From the NCBI RefSeq assembly GCF_027920545.1, contig NZ_CP115859.1, positions 3,210,001 through 3,274,000 of the forward strand: a stretch of DNA of 64,000 nt. Direction: 5' to 3'. A program made the translations under genes and the position numbers. This stretch comes from Chryseobacterium camelliae (lineage in GTDB: Bacteria > Bacteroidota > Bacteroidia > Flavobacteriales > Weeksellaceae). Below the pieces are notes generated by a model. The model was not told where the DNA came from, did no database searches, and worked only from the letters and a program-made list of their open reading frames with translations. Each line of letters opens with the position of its first letter. The stretch's first letter is position 1. Positions 1-8,056 of this stretch are shown here, piece after piece.

Positions 1-84
1 TCGTTGGAGATGACAACGTTGATAGGCTACAGGTGTAAAGTTGGTAACAGCATAGCCGAGTAGTACTAATTACCCGTAGATTTA
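1..84 (+). rRNA. 23S ribosomal RNA, 3' end (partial)
   Basis: The first bases match the conserved 3' end of bacterial 23S rRNA: the segment GATAGGCTACAGGTGTAAAG followed by a GTAGTACTAATTACCCGT end, as in Bacteroidota. The gene starts before the window. The exact 3' end is estimated within about ten bases, because the 5' strand of the closing helix is not visible. The 5S gene follows about 135 bases later, the normal rRNA operon order. Confidence 0.9.
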
Positions 85-217
85 TAGCCTATTGGTTTAC
101 ATAACAACAAGCCTTATAAGTGCAACACTGGTTTTGCCTTTGTGATGAAATTTACCGATAAAAAGCTAATGGCCAATGGCAATAAGCCAATAGCCAGCAG
201 CTATATACAACCTTTAG

Positions 218-319
<102 letters not shown>

Positions 320-330
320 AGTTTTTTTTA

Positions 331-368
331 AAGTCTCATACATGAAAATTGTATGAGACTTTTTTTTT
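331..368 (+). terminator. Rho-independent terminator of the rRNA operon
   Basis: A perfect stem of about 11 pairs (AAGTCTCATAC at 331-341 with GTATGAGACTT at 351-361) is followed by a run of T to 368. It lies 11 bases after the 5S gene and ends the rRNA transcript. Confidence 0.9.
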
Positions 369-477
369 GCTTTAAATCCAAGATCAGAAATAAAAACGCC
401 AATCCGTAATAAGTAATAAGTGAGCGGGAAATTACTATGAAAAATAGTTGATTATAGCTATATATTAATTAAGTATG

Positions 478-585
478 GAGATCTAGCCCCGATTGAACGG
501 CATGTCTGAGCTCTTTTTATGGGAATGGGAAATTAGCCAGGGGTAAAAAAGCGAGTAGTGAAAGCGGGAAACAGCTACTAATATA
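478..585 (+). ncRNA. Candidate structured RNA, possibly Flavo-1-like
   Basis: This stretch has no ORF. It contains CTAGCCCCG at 483-491 and CGGGAAACAGCTA at 565-577, which pair as TAGC/GCTA and CCCG/CGGG around an AAACA bulge. The combination of TAGCCCCGATTGAACGGCAT and AGCGGGAAACAGCT is, from memory, a motif repeated many times in Flavobacteriia genomes and resembles the Flavo-1 RNA family; the family name is an inference and was not searched. A terminator-like hairpin follows at 615-655, consistent with a small independent transcript. Confidence 0.4.
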
Positions 586-614
586 GATAAGATAATTTCC
601 TTTTTATTGGAACG

Positions 615-655
615 AAAAAGCCTTAAACGACTTAGTTAGAAGTAAAGGCTTTTTA
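615..655. terminator. Bidirectional terminator hairpin
   Basis: AAAAAGCCTT (615-624) pairs with AAGGCTTTTT (645-654) around an 18-20 base loop. The poly-A/poly-T arms give a T-run on both strands, so it could end the candidate RNA on the plus strand and the phospholipase operon on the minus strand. Confidence 0.6.
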
Positions 656-679
656 ATATTTCTAAAAGTATTTAATGAA

Positions 680-3025
680 TTAGCTCCAATGCGGGTCAGA
701 AACAGAAGTTTTTCCTGTTTCAATTCTGCCTGAAAATTGCCAGTTTTGATTTTTCGTACTTATTTTGAGATCATACCAACCTTTCATTTTACTAAGGTCG
801 ATTATTACTTTTTCTTCGGAATGTTTTAAATCAATCTGCTTTTTAGTCCTTTCATAGAGATTCTCTACTATTATTGAAATGTTTTCTTTTTTCTGCTTTT
901 TAATTAGCAATTCTACTCCATTTTTAGAAGGATTATTATTGAGTACGATTTCTATTTCAGGATTATTATCGCCTTTAAAATGCCTGTAAAAACCATTGGG
1001 ACCAAAAACCTCATAATCATATTTTTCATGCTGGACAGAATGTGATAACTCTTGTTTTGCGTATAATGCATAAGAAAAATAGAAATCTTTATTTTGAAAC
1101 TGATTTCTGTCGTAGATGAGTAAAGGAACTCCTTTGTCATTTAGATTCGTCATTTTTATCTTTCCCTCCTGAAAATTGACAAGATAGTTGTATGGAAGTG
1201 CATTGGATGGTTTTAATCCTCTTTCCTGAATATCTAGTAAGTGATTATTTAATTCATTTTCAGAATACCATTTTAAATAGGGAACGGGCTTATTTTTAGC
1301 AGAATTAATGGTTTTAGTATACTCTTTTTGATCCAGATAATCCATTTTTGGGATTTTTACACTGGCTGTGTTGAATGCCGATGTTAAATCTCCACAAATT
1401 GCTCTTCTCCAATCACTAATATTTTCTACGGTAACATTTTTATTTAATTTTTTATGAATAAATGTTTCTAGAAATTGTAAAACAGAAGTATGATCTGAGA
1501 CTTCAGAATTTACATAACCGCCTTTGGTCCAAGGAGAGGCGATAATCATCGGAACTCTGTATCCCAATCCAACTGTACCTTCTATTTTTTCATAATCCTT
1601 CAGTTTTTGGGAGGTCATATACTCCTGACTTATATTTACATATTCAACGCCTTCTTTTCCGTTCATATCAATAGGCTGATTAGGATTCATCGGAGGTGAG
1701 AAAGGCAAAACATGGTCGAAATATCCGTCATTTTCATCATAATTAATGATGAAAATTGTTTTTTTCCAGGTTTCAGGATCTTGCGTTAAAATATTCAATA
1801 CCTCTGAAATATACCATGCTCCATACCAAGGTGAGCCGGGATGATCGGAAAAATGTTCGGGAGCAACCAACCAGGATACTAGCGGTAGTTTTTTTTCATC
1901 AACATCTTTTCTGAACTGGTATAAAACATCGCCTTTCGGAACAACCAGCCTCTCTCCATTTTCATCTTGTCCGATTTCCAAATTCCAGTAATCTGGATCG
2001 TTTGAATTGGTGGTAAATGCTTTTTCATGAAGATTTTTTTCAGTTTGGGAAAGCTTAGCAAAATTTTCAGGTTTAAATTCTTCCCAATCATTTTGAAGTT
2101 CTGAAATTATTTGTTCCAGTCTTTCTTTCTGTTTTGGATTTTTTTCAATTTCTTGTTTTAAAGAAGATATGATATTCGGGATGTTTTGATGATAACGATC
2201 CGAAAATTTTACATTGAATTTCGTAAACCATTCAATCGGATTATCGGTAAAATTGCTTAGCCAAGCTTCCTGTTCACCGGACATTCCTTTGGGAAGGCTG
2301 ATTTCATTTTGATATATTTTCCAGGAGATATCCTGTTCTTCAAGAATTTCCGGGAAGCTTTTCCATTTTGCCTGTTTTGATTTTGGATAATCTATATTTT
2401 CGTTGTAAACATTAGCTTTTACTTTACCGTTTTGCTGTTCACGAAGCGTTCCCGACCAATGGAAAAGTCGATTAGGCGTTGTTCCCGTTAAAGAGGAGCA
2501 AAAATATTGGTCAAAAATCGTGAATGCGTCTGCCAATTGATAATAAAACGGTAGGTCTTCACGATTGTAATAGCCTAATGTAAGCGGAATTTCTTTGTAA
2601 TCCTTATTTCCCGAAGCTTTTGCCTGAAGCCATTGATCGTATTTTCCGTTGTTCAAAGCTTTTTGCTGATTATCCCAGGAATGGGGAAGAGAGCTCATCC
2701 ATGTAGATTTTGTGTTTCTTAGATCCAAACGGGCAGGAGCGGCATATTTCCCCTCATTATTTTTTTGAAAAAAAACGGAATGACCGTCAGGTTTTCTAAA
2801 AGCTCTTTGATCTAAAAATCCTCTTACTCCTTTCATGGTTCCGAAAGCATGATCGAATGAGCGGTTTTCCTGCATCAGAATGACGATATGTTCCGCATCA
2901 TAAAAAGTAGACAGAGCATCCGGTTCTATGGTTAAAGCCTTTAAAATAGAAGGATGCAACATGGTGGATGTTCCTAATCCTGCTAAAAGTAAACTAGATT
3001 TTTCTAAAAATGTTCTTCTGTTCAT
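680..3025 (-). CDS. Phosphocholine-type phospholipase C (phosphoesterase family)
   Basis: A 781-residue member of the PF04185 phosphoesterase family (AcpA / non-haemolytic phospholipase C). The N-terminus MNRRTFLEKSSLLLAGLG has the RR-x-F-L pattern of a Tat signal, as expected for this family. Family motifs are visible: QENRSFDHAFGT at 52-63 (metal ligands Glu53 and Asn54 by analogy with AcpA), TGTTPNR at 180-186 (nucleophile region), YDENDGYFDH at 429-438, and VPMIIASPWTKGG plus SDHTS around 491-514. The C-terminal region (about 625-781) fits the DUF756 repeats of phospholipase C. The expected reaction is hydrolysis of phosphocholine lipids to diacylglycerol and phosphocholine outside the inner membrane. 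It is last in a susC-susD-plc operon, 69 bases after susD, which suggests SusCD takes up a lipid-derived product. The exact substrate is inferred. Confidence 0.9.
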   Translation of the reverse strand: MNRRTFLEKSSLLLAGLGTSTMLHPSILKALTIEPDALSTFYDAEHIVILMQENRSFDHAFGTMKGVRGFLDQRAFRKPDGHSVFFQKNNEGKYAAPARLDLRNTKSTWMSSLPHSWDNQQKALNNGKYDQWLQAKASGNKDYKEIPLTLGYYNREDLPFYYQLADAFTIFDQYFCSSLTGTTPNRLFHWSGTLREQQNGKVKANVYNENIDYPKSKQAKWKSFPEILEEQDISWKIYQNEISLPKGMSGEQEAWLSNFTDNPIEWFTKFNVKFSDRYHQNIPNIISSLKQEIEKNPKQKERLEQIISELQNDWEEFKPENFAKLSQTEKNLHEKAFTTNSNDPDYWNLEIGQDENGERLVVPKGDVLYQFRKDVDEKKLPLVSWLVAPEHFSDHPGSPWYGAWYISEVLNILTQDPETWKKTIFIINYDENDGYFDHVLPFSPPMNPNQPIDMNGKEGVEYVNISQEYMTSQKLKDYEKIEGTVGLGYRVPMIIASPWTKGGYVNSEVSDHTSVLQFLETFIHKKLNKNVTVENISDWRRAICGDLTSAFNTASVKIPKMDYLDQKEYTKTINSAKNKPVPYLKWYSENELNNHLLDIQERGLKPSNALPYNYLVNFQEGKIKMTNLNDKGVPLLIYDRNQFQNKDFYFSYALYAKQELSHSVQHEKYDYEVFGPNGFYRHFKGDNNPEIEIVLNNNPSKNGVELLIKKQKKENISIIVENLYERTKKQIDLKHSEEKVIIDLSKMKGWYDLKISTKNQNWQFSGRIETGKTSVSDPHWS

Positions 3026-3046
3026 ATTCCATTCATTAAATAAAGA

Positions 3047-3080
3047 AACCGCAAGAAATTGAACTTTCCTGCGATTTTTA
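3047..3080 (-). promoter_or_regulatory. Intercistronic hairpin between susD and phospholipase C
   Basis: In the 69-base gap, minus-strand CGCAGGAAA pairs with TTTCTTGCG around a 6-base loop, followed by TTTCTTTATT. It could be a leaky terminator or a stability element that lowers expression of the phospholipase relative to susCD. Confidence 0.4.
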
Positions 3081-3094
3081 AAATTAGTAAGTTT

Positions 3095-4570
3095 TTACTG
3101 TAACCACCAAGGTTTAGAATTGATATTATCATTTCCTCCATATTGGGAAGCTAATGCAGCTTTAAGGTTGGCACTGTTGTAATTGTATTCTGTCTGTGGG
3201 TATCTGAATCTGTAAGGCGCTGAAACTCCTGTTTGCAAAGGATAATTAGGATAGCCTGTTCTCAGATAATCATAATAAGAAGTCCATTGTGACTGGTGGA
3301 ACATGGTCATATACTTTTGGGTCATGATTTTTTCCAATTGAATCGGCAACGTTGCGGAATTATCATAAATAACCAAAGGTGTTGCTAAATACTGATTCAC
3401 ATCAAATCCTGCAAAATACTGATTCGGATTTTTAACATAAGTCTGGTAAAATGTAAAGCTTGCTTTAATGGCGCTATCATAATGCGTTTTTGCCGAGCCT
3501 GAAATCCATCCTTTTGCCGTAGCTTCCGCCAGAATGAATTCTAATTCGGAATAGCTTAAAACGTTCGAAGGCTCATTCGTAGCATCTTTATAGAAACGGT
3601 CATTTACTTTAGAAATATTTTTTGCAGTAATCAAAGCAGCATTGTCAGAATAAGGTGAAGTCGGGTTTCCTCCGTTGTAACCCGTGAAGTCTGTAAGTGG
3701 TTTTCCTGCTTCTTTTGCTCCCGTTGTTTGTGCTGCAAAAGTAAATAAACGCGGGTCTTGCCTGTCTTTAAACAAATTGATAAAATAATTGGCCATGTAT
3801 AAACTTGAGCCATATCCACTGTTATTGAACATCGTATATCTGCTGTCTGCAGCGTCTGCAAATTTCAGTTCTCCGTTGTCTGCGATAGAAGTCATTAACG
3901 GTTGGCTTCCTGCTACGGAAGCAAATTCTGTTGCAATATTGTAGCTTCCAACGGTAAGTTTTTTAGAAAGTGTAATTAAAATTTTCAGGCGGAAAGAGTT
4001 GATCAGTTTTTTCCATTTTGTAACGTCACCTTTATAGATAATGTCGCCTTCAATTTTATCATTGGTATTGATTAGATCATTCGCTTCTTTCAGTTCGGAT
4101 AAAATTCCTGCCATTACAGCTTCCTGACTGTCATATTTAGGTTGTGTAATTCCCGATTCCCCTTTTACAGCTTCTGAGTAAGGAATGCTTCCGAATTTTA
4201 AACTTAAGTTGAAAAAATAATAGGCTCTGTAAAATTTACCGATCGCCTGATAGTTTTTATTGTTGATTTTCTCAGCTTCCTGCATCATTTTTCCTGTATT
4301 CAAAAGCCCTTTTGTGTATACATCGAAAGAAGCATCATTCCATTTCATATATTGATACACGTTTTCCCCGTCTGTTCCGATCATCATTCTGGAAGCATAC
4401 ATATTGTCGCCATTTACCTGAAAAGCATTTTGAGAAACATAGGTTAAAAGAAACTTGGGATCTACACTTGCCTTATCGTTTGGATTTTCATTGATCGTAT
4501 CAAGATTTGTCTCGCAGGAAGCCAAAGCCAATAATCCTGCAACACTTAGTAATTTTATAATATTTTTCAT
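3095..4570 (-). CDS. SusD/RagB-family outer-membrane lipoprotein
   Basis: A 491-residue SusD-like surface lipoprotein, best fitting the SusD-like_2 subgroup. The signal peptide ends in LALASC with lipobox Cys19, followed by NLDTINENPNDKASVDP, the usual SusD start. SusD proteins sit as a lid on a SusC barrel and bind the ligand before import. The gene is 20 bases downstream of susC and shares its operon. Sugar-binding SusDs usually neighbour glycoside hydrolases; here the only enzyme is a phospholipase C, so the ligand is more likely a phospholipid head-group compound or phosphate ester. That ligand is an inference from context. Confidence 0.93.
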   Translation of the reverse strand: MKNIIKLLSVAGLLALASCETNLDTINENPNDKASVDPKFLLTYVSQNAFQVNGDNMYASRMMIGTDGENVYQYMKWNDASFDVYTKGLLNTGKMMQEAEKINNKNYQAIGKFYRAYYFFNLSLKFGSIPYSEAVKGESGITQPKYDSQEAVMAGILSELKEANDLINTNDKIEGDIIYKGDVTKWKKLINSFRLKILITLSKKLTVGSYNIATEFASVAGSQPLMTSIADNGELKFADAADSRYTMFNNSGYGSSLYMANYFINLFKDRQDPRLFTFAAQTTGAKEAGKPLTDFTGYNGGNPTSPYSDNAALITAKNISKVNDRFYKDATNEPSNVLSYSELEFILAEATAKGWISGSAKTHYDSAIKASFTFYQTYVKNPNQYFAGFDVNQYLATPLVIYDNSATLPIQLEKIMTQKYMTMFHQSQWTSYYDYLRTGYPNYPLQTGVSAPYRFRYPQTEYNYNSANLKAALASQYGGNDNINSKPWWLQ

Positions 4571-4590
4571 TTTGATTGAATATTTTTTAA

Positions 4591-7500
4591 TTAAAATTTA
4601 AGGTTAAAACCGATTCCGAACCATCTGCTGGAAGGATCCTGAATATCATTTCCTGACTTGATTTTGTAATCAGGGTCAGAATACAGGTTTTTAGATTTTT
4701 TCCACATGGCAAGATTGTATCCTGAAACATTGGCAGTAAACCCTTTTATCATCCCTTTCGGATTTAATAAAGAAGAAAAATCATATTCAAGGATTACTGA
4801 TCTCAACTTAACGAAAGTTCTGTCGAATACGTTCGCGAATAATTCGCTTTCATCTTCAGTAACTCTTGCCTGATAAGGATAATTCTGTGCCCAATCCTGA
4901 AAACTGATTGCTTTTGTGTGTGGTGTATACGTTCCGGTTGCAGGATTATAATTTACGCCGTCCGGTACAAAATAATAGGTTCCCGGGTTTGCATATTCCA
5001 TGTCTCTGTACATCGTAGAATTCGGATGTTTTCCTCCCCACCACATTTTTTCTACGACCTGAGATCTCATGACACCACCAATACTACCGTCGATACCGAT
5101 ATTTAAGCTTAGCTTTTTATATTTGAAGGTATTGTTGAAGCCAAAGGTCCAGTCAGGGTTGAAATGTCCCAGGTTGGTAGGAGTTGTTGCTCTTGTCGGC
5201 ATCCCTGTATTGGCATTAAGGATCACTTTCCCGTCCGGAGATTTCTGCCATGTAAGATCATAATAACTATCCATTCTTTCACCCAGTTTGATATTATTAT
5301 AATTCGGCATATCTCCGTAGATGGAAGTCAGCTTTTGTTCATAAGTACTCCAGTTGATCAAAGATTTCCAGGTGAAATTACCGGTTTTAACCGGGACGAT
5401 ACCCAATGAAATTTCAACCCCTTTTGTCGTATACTCGTTACCGTTTACATACTGAGAAGTAAATCCTGAAGACGGTGAGCTTGGAAACTGAAGAATATTG
5501 TTATAATCCAGCGTTCTGAAATAAGTCGCATCTAAGGTAATTCTGTTATTTAAAAATCCTGCGCTTAATCCCAGTTCATAAGATTTTGTCTGCTCCGGTT
5601 TTAATGAATTTTCATAGTTCAGTACGGTTGGATAATAATAGGTAGGATCTCCATTGAACGTAATTCCATTGTTATTCAGATAATAATTCCTGATCGAATA
5701 AGGCTGGAAGTCATAAGCTACTTTTGCCCAGGAAGCTGATAATTTTAAAAGATTGACGGCTTTAGGCATATTCACCAGATTAGAAATCACGGCACTTAGT
5801 GAAGCAGAAGGGTAGAAGTAGGATCTGTTGGCTTTGGGTAATGTGGAAGACCAGTCGTTACGTCCTGAAACGTTGATAAAGAAAGCATTGTACAAGCCAA
5901 CGTCTATGGTTGAATAGACACTGTAGATCAGTTTTTCTTTCAGGTAATCGTAATATTTTACCGATCCGATGGAATTATCTAATGAATAAACTTCCGGAAT
6001 TTTTAAACCGTCTGTGGAAGCATTATCAATATTATTTTTATAATAAAATGTAGATCCTCCCGCATTAATGGTGAAATCAAAATTATCTGAAATTTTCTTT
6101 TTATAGGTAGCTAAAATGTCTGAGTTAAGATTCCAGGTTTTGGTGTCGTTCAAAATATAACCGCCGCTTCTCGGAGCACTGTAATTGAAATAGGAATAAG
6201 GGCTCTGAATTTCCTGCTTGTTATGATTTTCAACCATTGAGATCTTCCCTTTTACCGAAAAATCCTGAGTAGCTTTATATTCTAAACCTGCCTGCGCATT
6301 GATGATGTCGGTTCTGTTTTTATTTTTATAATATTCGGCACCGAACCATGGGTTGTTGTACCAGGCGTAATTCCAGTTGGCCTGTGTTTTTCCTTCCTGT
6401 CCGGGAACCCATAGATGATTTTTTAGGTCTCTTCCGTCTACATCGCCTCCCATCCAGATTAAAATGGTGTACATGTGACCACTCGGATTGTAGTCATAGT
6501 TAGGAATATTTGGGGTGAAAGTTTGATTGAAATTAAATTTAGTATCGAAAATCAACTTGTCGCTGATATGGTTTTCTGATGAAAAATTGATACCATAACG
6601 TTGAAGATACGCTCCCGGAATACGGTCATTATAATTCATGAAATTTCCTGAAAAACGATAGATATCTTTATTGTTTTTATAGCTTATCGAGAAATTGTTG
6701 TTATTAATTACTGCCGGTTTCATGAAGGTTTTTAAATTATCATGATATTTCCAGTCGATAGGAACCCTTTCGTATCTCGATTTGTCGTTGTACTGACTTC
6801 CTGCTACAGTTCCGTACCAGGGAATAATTTCTCCGGTTTGCTTATCTCTGATCGGGCTGTTCCATTGCGCAATCTTGGTTCCGGGAACAAATTTAGGTCC
6901 CCAGATCATATCACCGTCGTTTACCCCACCATCGGCTCCGTCCCAGAACTCATATTTTCCGTGCGAACCGTTTCCGTATTCTGTTTGTGTTTTCGGAAGG
7001 TTTGTAAATCCAGCGGTAATCATTGTATTTTGAGAAAATTCAACTGTAAAACCTTTCTTTTTGGCACTTTTTGTAGTAATTAGAACGGCACCGTATCTCC
7101 CTCTGGAACCATAAAGAGCAGAAGCGGTTGCTCCTTTCAGTACGTTGATATTATCAATATTATTCGGATCTAAATTTTGAAAAACCTCTTTTTCAACGAT
7201 CACTCCGTCAATGACAAAAACCAGGTTTGAATTTCCTCTTAAGGTAAATTCGGGCGCCTGTTGCATTCCTGTCGGATTGGAAACGTTTAATCCGGCAACC
7301 TGCCCTGAAAATAGATTTCCGATACTTGGTGTGGTAACGGTTTCAAACTGTTTGGTTCCCACTTCCTGGGTAGAATATCCTATCTTTTCTTTCTTTTTGG
7401 CAATTCCTAAAGCGGTGATCACAACTCCTTCAATTTGTTTTTCGGAGACCTTTTTTAAAACAATCGAGTAGTTTTTTCTGTTGGAAACTTCAATGGTATA

Positions 7501-7731
7501 GGTTGAAAAGTCGGGAGCATAAAATTCTAAAATATCTTTTGGGTTTGCTGAAATGGTAAAATTTCCGTTTGCATCAGTAATGGCTGTCTTTCCTGTATTT
7601 TTATCGGTGATGCTTGCACCTGAAACACCGGAGCCGTTTTCGGATTTTACATTTCCGGAAATGGTAACTTCCTGGGCAGTAAGATAGAGTGGGAGCAAAA
7701 AAATAGCGAAAGTTGCTAATGTTTTTTTCAT
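4591..7731 (-). CDS. SusC/RagA-family TonB-linked outer-membrane transporter
   Basis: A 1046-residue TonB-dependent transporter. A signal peptide is cleaved after about TAQ (residue 20). Residues 22-95 form a carboxypeptidase-regulatory-like domain (VTISGNVKSENGSGVSGASI). A TonB-box-like EGVVITALGI lies at 101-110. The plug domain (about 115-225) contains LFSGQVAGLNV and VFVIDGVIV. The rest is a 22-strand barrel ending in FGIGFNLKF, the aromatic C-terminus of outer-membrane proteins. Together with the downstream SusD it forms the active nutrient importer energised by TonB-ExbBD. It is the first gene of the operon; no ECF/anti-sigma pair or hybrid two-component regulator lies next to it. Confidence 0.95.
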   Translation of the reverse strand: MKKTLATFAIFLLPLYLTAQEVTISGNVKSENGSGVSGASITDKNTGKTAITDANGNFTISANPKDILEFYAPDFSTYTIEVSNRKNYSIVLKKVSEKQIEGVVITALGIAKKKEKIGYSTQEVGTKQFETVTTPSIGNLFSGQVAGLNVSNPTGMQQAPEFTLRGNSNLVFVIDGVIVEKEVFQNLDPNNIDNINVLKGATASALYGSRGRYGAVLITTKSAKKKGFTVEFSQNTMITAGFTNLPKTQTEYGNGSHGKYEFWDGADGGVNDGDMIWGPKFVPGTKIAQWNSPIRDKQTGEIIPWYGTVAGSQYNDKSRYERVPIDWKYHDNLKTFMKPAVINNNNFSISYKNNKDIYRFSGNFMNYNDRIPGAYLQRYGINFSSENHISDKLIFDTKFNFNQTFTPNIPNYDYNPSGHMYTILIWMGGDVDGRDLKNHLWVPGQEGKTQANWNYAWYNNPWFGAEYYKNKNRTDIINAQAGLEYKATQDFSVKGKISMVENHNKQEIQSPYSYFNYSAPRSGGYILNDTKTWNLNSDILATYKKKISDNFDFTINAGGSTFYYKNNIDNASTDGLKIPEVYSLDNSIGSVKYYDYLKEKLIYSVYSTIDVGLYNAFFINVSGRNDWSSTLPKANRSYFYPSASLSAVISNLVNMPKAVNLLKLSASWAKVAYDFQPYSIRNYYLNNNGITFNGDPTYYYPTVLNYENSLKPEQTKSYELGLSAGFLNNRITLDATYFRTLDYNNILQFPSSPSSGFTSQYVNGNEYTTKGVEISLGIVPVKTGNFTWKSLINWSTYEQKLTSIYGDMPNYNNIKLGERMDSYYDLTWQKSPDGKVILNANTGMPTRATTPTNLGHFNPDWTFGFNNTFKYKKLSLNIGIDGSIGGVMRSQVVEKMWWGGKHPNSTMYRDMEYANPGTYYFVPDGVNYNPATGTYTPHTKAISFQDWAQNYPYQARVTEDESELFANVFDRTFVKLRSVILEYDFSSLLNPKGMIKGFTANVSGYNLAMWKKSKNLYSDPDYKIKSGNDIQDPSSRWFGIGFNLKF

Positions 7732-7744
7732 TTTTTTTTGATGG

Positions 7745-7752
7745 CAAATTTA
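7745..7752 (-). promoter_or_regulatory. Candidate -7 box for the susC operon
   Basis: The minus strand reads TAAATTTG, a perfect match to the Bacteroidota -7 consensus TAnnTTTG, ending 13 bases before the susC start codon. No clear -33 TTG is seen at the normal distance, so the assignment is tentative. The rest of the 7732-8000 gap shows no gene. Confidence 0.35.
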
Positions 7753-8004
7753 GCCGAGCAGTGTTACAGTGATTTTAAGGCTGTATTAAAATAAAAATAT
7801 GATTTCAGTCATAAACAGAAGAAAAATTAATAGAATTATAAAGCAAGAAATACTGCCTGTTCTACAAAAATTTACTTTTTTATATTATTATAAGTAAGGC
7901 CTTACAACAGGGAATCGTGAGTGATTTAAAGTTGTTTTCAAATTGGATATATCTTATCTGTTTTTTAGAGGGATTACTGAAAACGGCTGTGATACTGCTC
8001 AAAA

Positions 8005-8034
8005 ACAAAAAGACCGCCTAAAAAAGCAGTCTTT
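8005..8034 (-). terminator. Terminator of the cation/proton antiporter gene
   Basis: On the minus strand AAAGACTGC and GCGGTCTTT pair (one mismatch) around a TTTTTTAG loop, followed by TTGTTTTTG. It begins about 20 bases after the stop codon of the antiporter. Confidence 0.75.
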
Positions 8035-8056
8035 ATCGTTTGTTAAATAATGTGTA

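Noticed and set aside
84..217. tRNA genes in the rRNA operon spacer
   Set aside because: No cloverleaf, T-loop GGTTCGAATCC or CCA end is visible between 23S and 5S or just after 5S.
4312..4494. A 60-residue plus-strand ORF in susD
   Set aside because: Antisense to the conserved SusD N-terminus; no support.
6742..7083. A 113-residue plus-strand ORF inside susC
   Set aside because: Antisense to the conserved SusC plug and early barrel region; no independent support.
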